DNA of 64,000 nucleotides from Deltaproteobacteria bacterium HGW-Deltaproteobacteria-12 (GTDB lineage Bacteria > Desulfobacterota > Syntrophia > Syntrophales > Smithellaceae). The notes beneath the pieces are model-generated. The model did no database searches. It worked only from the letters and a program-made list of their open reading frames with translations, and had not been told where the DNA came from. The stretch covers positions 42,687 through 106,686 of the forward strand of contig PHBK01000011.1 of the NCBI GenBank assembly GCA_002840565.1, given 5' to 3'. The position numbers were made by a program, and so were the translations under genes. Numbering within the stretch: the first letter of the stretch is position 1; each line of letters starts with the position of its first letter. Of this stretch, positions 61,249 to 64,000 are shown in pieces.

Positions 61249-61590
61249 ATGATCGCATACATGAAAAGGCATGAGCGTTATGTCCTGGAAGTGCTCGGGA
61301 AAAATCCTCCGGGAGAAGCGCTGAAAGAACTTCTCGAATATCACGACAAACAGATTACCTGGCTGCAGCACGAAAGAACTGTTCATCTCCTGACGATGCT
61401 CTTTGTTTGTCTTTTCACATTACTCTGTCTGGGATTTACACTGGTAACACCGTCTCTGCCGGCTATGGCCCTTTGCGCAATCCTGCTGATTCTGACTTTA
61501 GCTTATATTATCCATTATTACCGGCTCGAAAACGGCGTGCAGAGGTGGTACGATTTGTCCAATAAAATCAGGCAGTGCAATTCGCTATAG
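61249..61590 (+). CDS. Small two-helix membrane protein
   Basis: ATG 61249 with GGGGGGACATC upstream gives 113 residues. After a charged soluble start (MKRHERYVLEVLGKNPPG) there are two hydrophobic spans: LLTMLFVCLFTLLCLGFTLV and MALCAILLILTLAYIIHYY. Function unknown. It follows zraR by 46 bases and may be co-transcribed. The pattern resembles small membrane proteins often seen in Clostridia and Deltaproteobacteria, but I cannot name a family. Confidence 0.7.
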   Translation: MIAYMKRHERYVLEVLGKNPPGEALKELLEYHDKQITWLQHERTVHLLTMLFVCLFTLLCLGFTLVTPSLPAMALCAILLILTLAYIIHYYRLENGVQRWYDLSNKIRQCNSL

Positions 61591-61727
61591 ACCATGTCCA
61601 TCCAATAATTAAAAAATGAGGCTTATGCAAAACATTCCTTGTGTCATTGCGAATCCCGCTGCGGTGGGATGAAGCAAGCTCATAAGGGCATGAATATTAA
61701 TGAGCGTATTTTGAATACCGGGGGAAA
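61591..61727. other. Intergenic gap with REP-like sequence
   Basis: Contains GTGTCATTGCGAATCCCGCT at about 61632, the type of short repeat seen between convergent genes in many genomes. The two flanking genes converge here. No terminator was assigned. Confidence 0.35.
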
Positions 61728-62459
61728 TTATTTTGGCGCATCGCCATTGTCTTGTTTTTTGCCATCCGGCTTTTTGGAGTTCTTTTTAAGCAGTGCCAGG
61801 ATTTTTTCCTGATATAAATATGCTGCAACAAAAATGATTATGCCCGCGCCGACAAAGCTGCCCAGGAGAAAATAGTGACCCTCACGGGCGGAGCTTCCCG
61901 TTATCGAAAGCATTATGGTGCCCAGCAGACGACCGGCTGCAGAAACCATGAGGAATGTCCCGACCGGCATCCGGCTGACACCCATGATGTAACACAAATA
62001 GTCCTTGGGAAATCCGGGAACCAGAAAGAGAAAAAAAGATACCAGGATGCCCTGATGTTCCATGAAGTGATCGAATTTTTCAAAAACTTCCTTTTTAACG
62101 ACTTTTTCCAAAAGCGGCTCACCGAAGAAATGAGCCAGGATAAAAGCCAGCCAGGAGCCTAAAGTCAGGCCGATTGTTGAATAAATCGTACCCAGGACAG
62201 GACCATAAATGAAACCGCCGACAAATCCGGTTAATTCACCGGGAATCGGAGCGGCAACGACTTGTCCTATTTGAATCAGAATGAAAACGACTTCATTATA
62301 CGGAGATGATCGGACAAATTCAATCAGCTTGTTTCTATCAGTGAAAAAATAATACAGATCATAATGGATGAATAAATAAGTCAAGAGGCCGAAAATCAAA
62401 ACAAGTACCAAGGCTTTAAGGACTAATAGTCTGTTTTCTGCCTCACTGAGAAATCCCAT
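61728..62459 (-). CDS. VTT/TVP38-type (DedA superfamily) membrane protein
   Basis: The 243-residue product has about six hydrophobic segments, the re-entrant motif PGELTGFVGGFIYGPVLGTIYS and LVPGFPKDYLCYIMGVSRM, which fit the TVP38/TMEM64 (VTT) family. Members may move lipids across the inner membrane. No signal peptide. A conserved acidic-Gly motif lies at GSWLAFILAHFFGEPLLEK. Confidence 0.85.
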   Translation of the reverse strand: MGFLSEAENRLLVLKALVLVLIFGLLTYLFIHYDLYYFFTDRNKLIEFVRSSPYNEVVFILIQIGQVVAAPIPGELTGFVGGFIYGPVLGTIYSTIGLTLGSWLAFILAHFFGEPLLEKVVKKEVFEKFDHFMEHQGILVSFFLFLVPGFPKDYLCYIMGVSRMPVGTFLMVSAAGRLLGTIMLSITGSSAREGHYFLLGSFVGAGIIIFVAAYLYQEKILALLKKNSKKPDGKKQDNGDAPK

Positions 62460-62666
62460 TTTTACCCCAAATTACCGATATTCACCGCTTCCTGTATTTC
62501 AAATCCTATCTGATTAAATTGGGTACGTCAAATTCAAAAACCTTATTTATTTCCAGTTTACGAATTTTACTTTTGCAACCCGGAAAAAGCATTTGCGGTT
62601 GTTTTTCTTTGCGTTTTATTATAGTACGCCCAAAACAGAACAATATTAATTTAATTTGAGGTATAA

Positions 62667-63602
<936 letters not shown>

Positions 63603-63690
63603 ACCAATATTTACCGTATAGTACTTTGTTGCGCTTTATTCGTCATTCCGGGCTTGACCCGGAATCCAGGAAAAACAAATAATTTTACGG

Positions 63691-63731
63691 AAAAAAGGCG
63701 TCAGAAACCAAAAATGTCTGACGCCTTTTTT
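63691..63731 (+). terminator. Intrinsic terminator after mdh
   Basis: AAAAAAGGCGTCAGA and TCTGACGCCTTTTTT form a long stem around AACCAAAAATG. T-runs lie on both strands, so it may also end the tRNA-Ser transcript on the other strand. Confidence 0.85.
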
Positions 63732-63741
63732 GATGTATTTC

Positions 63742-63835
<94 letters not shown>

Positions 63836-63902
63836 GGTTTGGTTATTCTCTGTCATTTCGAAATGACAGATTACTTGTCAAAAAGCTATTATAAATTTTA
63901 AC

Positions 63903-63960
63903 TGGCGGAGAGAGGGGAAGATTCGCCCGGCAGCCGCCGGGCGTCCGGCGCATGCCGGAC
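63903..63960 (-). repeat. tRNA-Ser 3'-end-like fragment with two hairpins
   Basis: Plus-strand TGGCGGAGAGAGGGG at 63903 equals the first 15 bases of the complemented tRNA-Ser gene 160 bases earlier, that is, its 3' acceptor and CCA end, but the T-arm is then disrupted. Two hairpins follow: CCCGGC/GCCGGG and GTCCGGC/GCCGGAC. It is not a full tRNA gene. It could be an attachment-site remnant or part of a neighbouring tRNA-Ser beyond the window. Confidence 0.5.
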
Positions 63961-64000
63961 GAACCCTATTCCACTTCTCGTCCATATTATTCTTCGTTAC

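Noticed and set aside
60982..61590. 202-residue ORF reaching from zraR into the small membrane protein gene
   Set aside because: The first part overlaps zraR in another frame. Only the part from the ATG at 61249 has a ribosome binding site and membrane segments.

Overview
The window looks like a chromosomal piece of a Gram-negative, probably anaerobic member of the Desulfobacterota (the old Deltaproteobacteria), perhaps close to Syntrophales such as Smithella or Syntrophus. That placement is inferred from gene content: DUF4416, DUF1178, heptose kinase RfaE1, the AMMECR1/MEMO pair, a PEP-CTERM protein, a ZraSR-type sigma-54 system and a FadJ-like beta-oxidation enzyme. No rRNA gene is present to settle it. 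Most of the window is ordinary housekeeping sequence. The interest lies in the joints between genes.

Region 1 (1-7,300, mostly minus strand). The translation cluster runs tRNA-Thr, Tyr, Gly, Thr, then rpmG, tRNA-Trp, secE, nusG, rplK, rplA. The tuf gene usually found after the four tRNAs is missing and two tandem palindromic units sit in its place. Next come the AMMECR1 and MEMO genes and a long fusion of cysteine synthase with cysteinyl-tRNA synthetase. Region 2 (7,300-13,600, minus) holds pilC, rlmB, pyrF, rpoZ, gmk, yicC, a DUF4416 gene and rfaE1. Region 3 (13,800-22,800) holds plsC, ftsK, rimO and a polyprenyl synthase on the plus strand, then a split YeeE/YedE transporter and the NAD(P)HX repair enzyme on the minus strand, then a nitroreductase.

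Region 4 (22,800-30,250) looks more GC-rich by eye and reads as an accessory metabolic block: amidohydrolase, amino-acid permease, FadJ-like enzyme, GNAT acetyltransferase and a Y-family polymerase. Region 5 (30,250-39,300) has a decayed YefM/RelE-type toxin-antitoxin locus, then pgpA, cinA, thpR, recA, recX and alaS. Between thpR and recA lies a 1.4-kb insertion flanked by a perfect 55-bp direct repeat of the recA ribosome binding site and first codons. It carries a broken MazEF pair and an intact KilA-N gene.

Region 6 (39,300-48,400) starts with a PEP-CTERM protein gene that has a sigma-54-type promoter and two identical upstream 19-bp sites. It continues with DUF1848, an M16C metallopeptidase, a lipoprotein, a DUF3047-OmpA fusion, pyrE and a TonB protein. 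Region 7 (48,400-56,500, minus) holds leuA-leuC-leuD-leuB, a separate methionine synthase activation protein and metH. A leucine-rich leader peptide and an intrinsic terminator precede leuA, a classical attenuator layout. Region 8 (56,600-64,000) holds a flavodoxin-like lipoprotein, a ZraP-like protein with a near-consensus sigma-54 promoter, the divergent ZraS/ZraR-like kinase and regulator, a VTT-domain membrane protein, mdh, tRNA-Ser(GGA) and a 3' tRNA-Ser-like fragment at the edge.

The best leads are the recA-start insertion, the CysK-CysS fusion with an altered zinc site, the leu attenuator, and the sigma-54 sites at the PEP-CTERM and ZraP genes. All family calls were made by reading the sequence. 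No database search was run.
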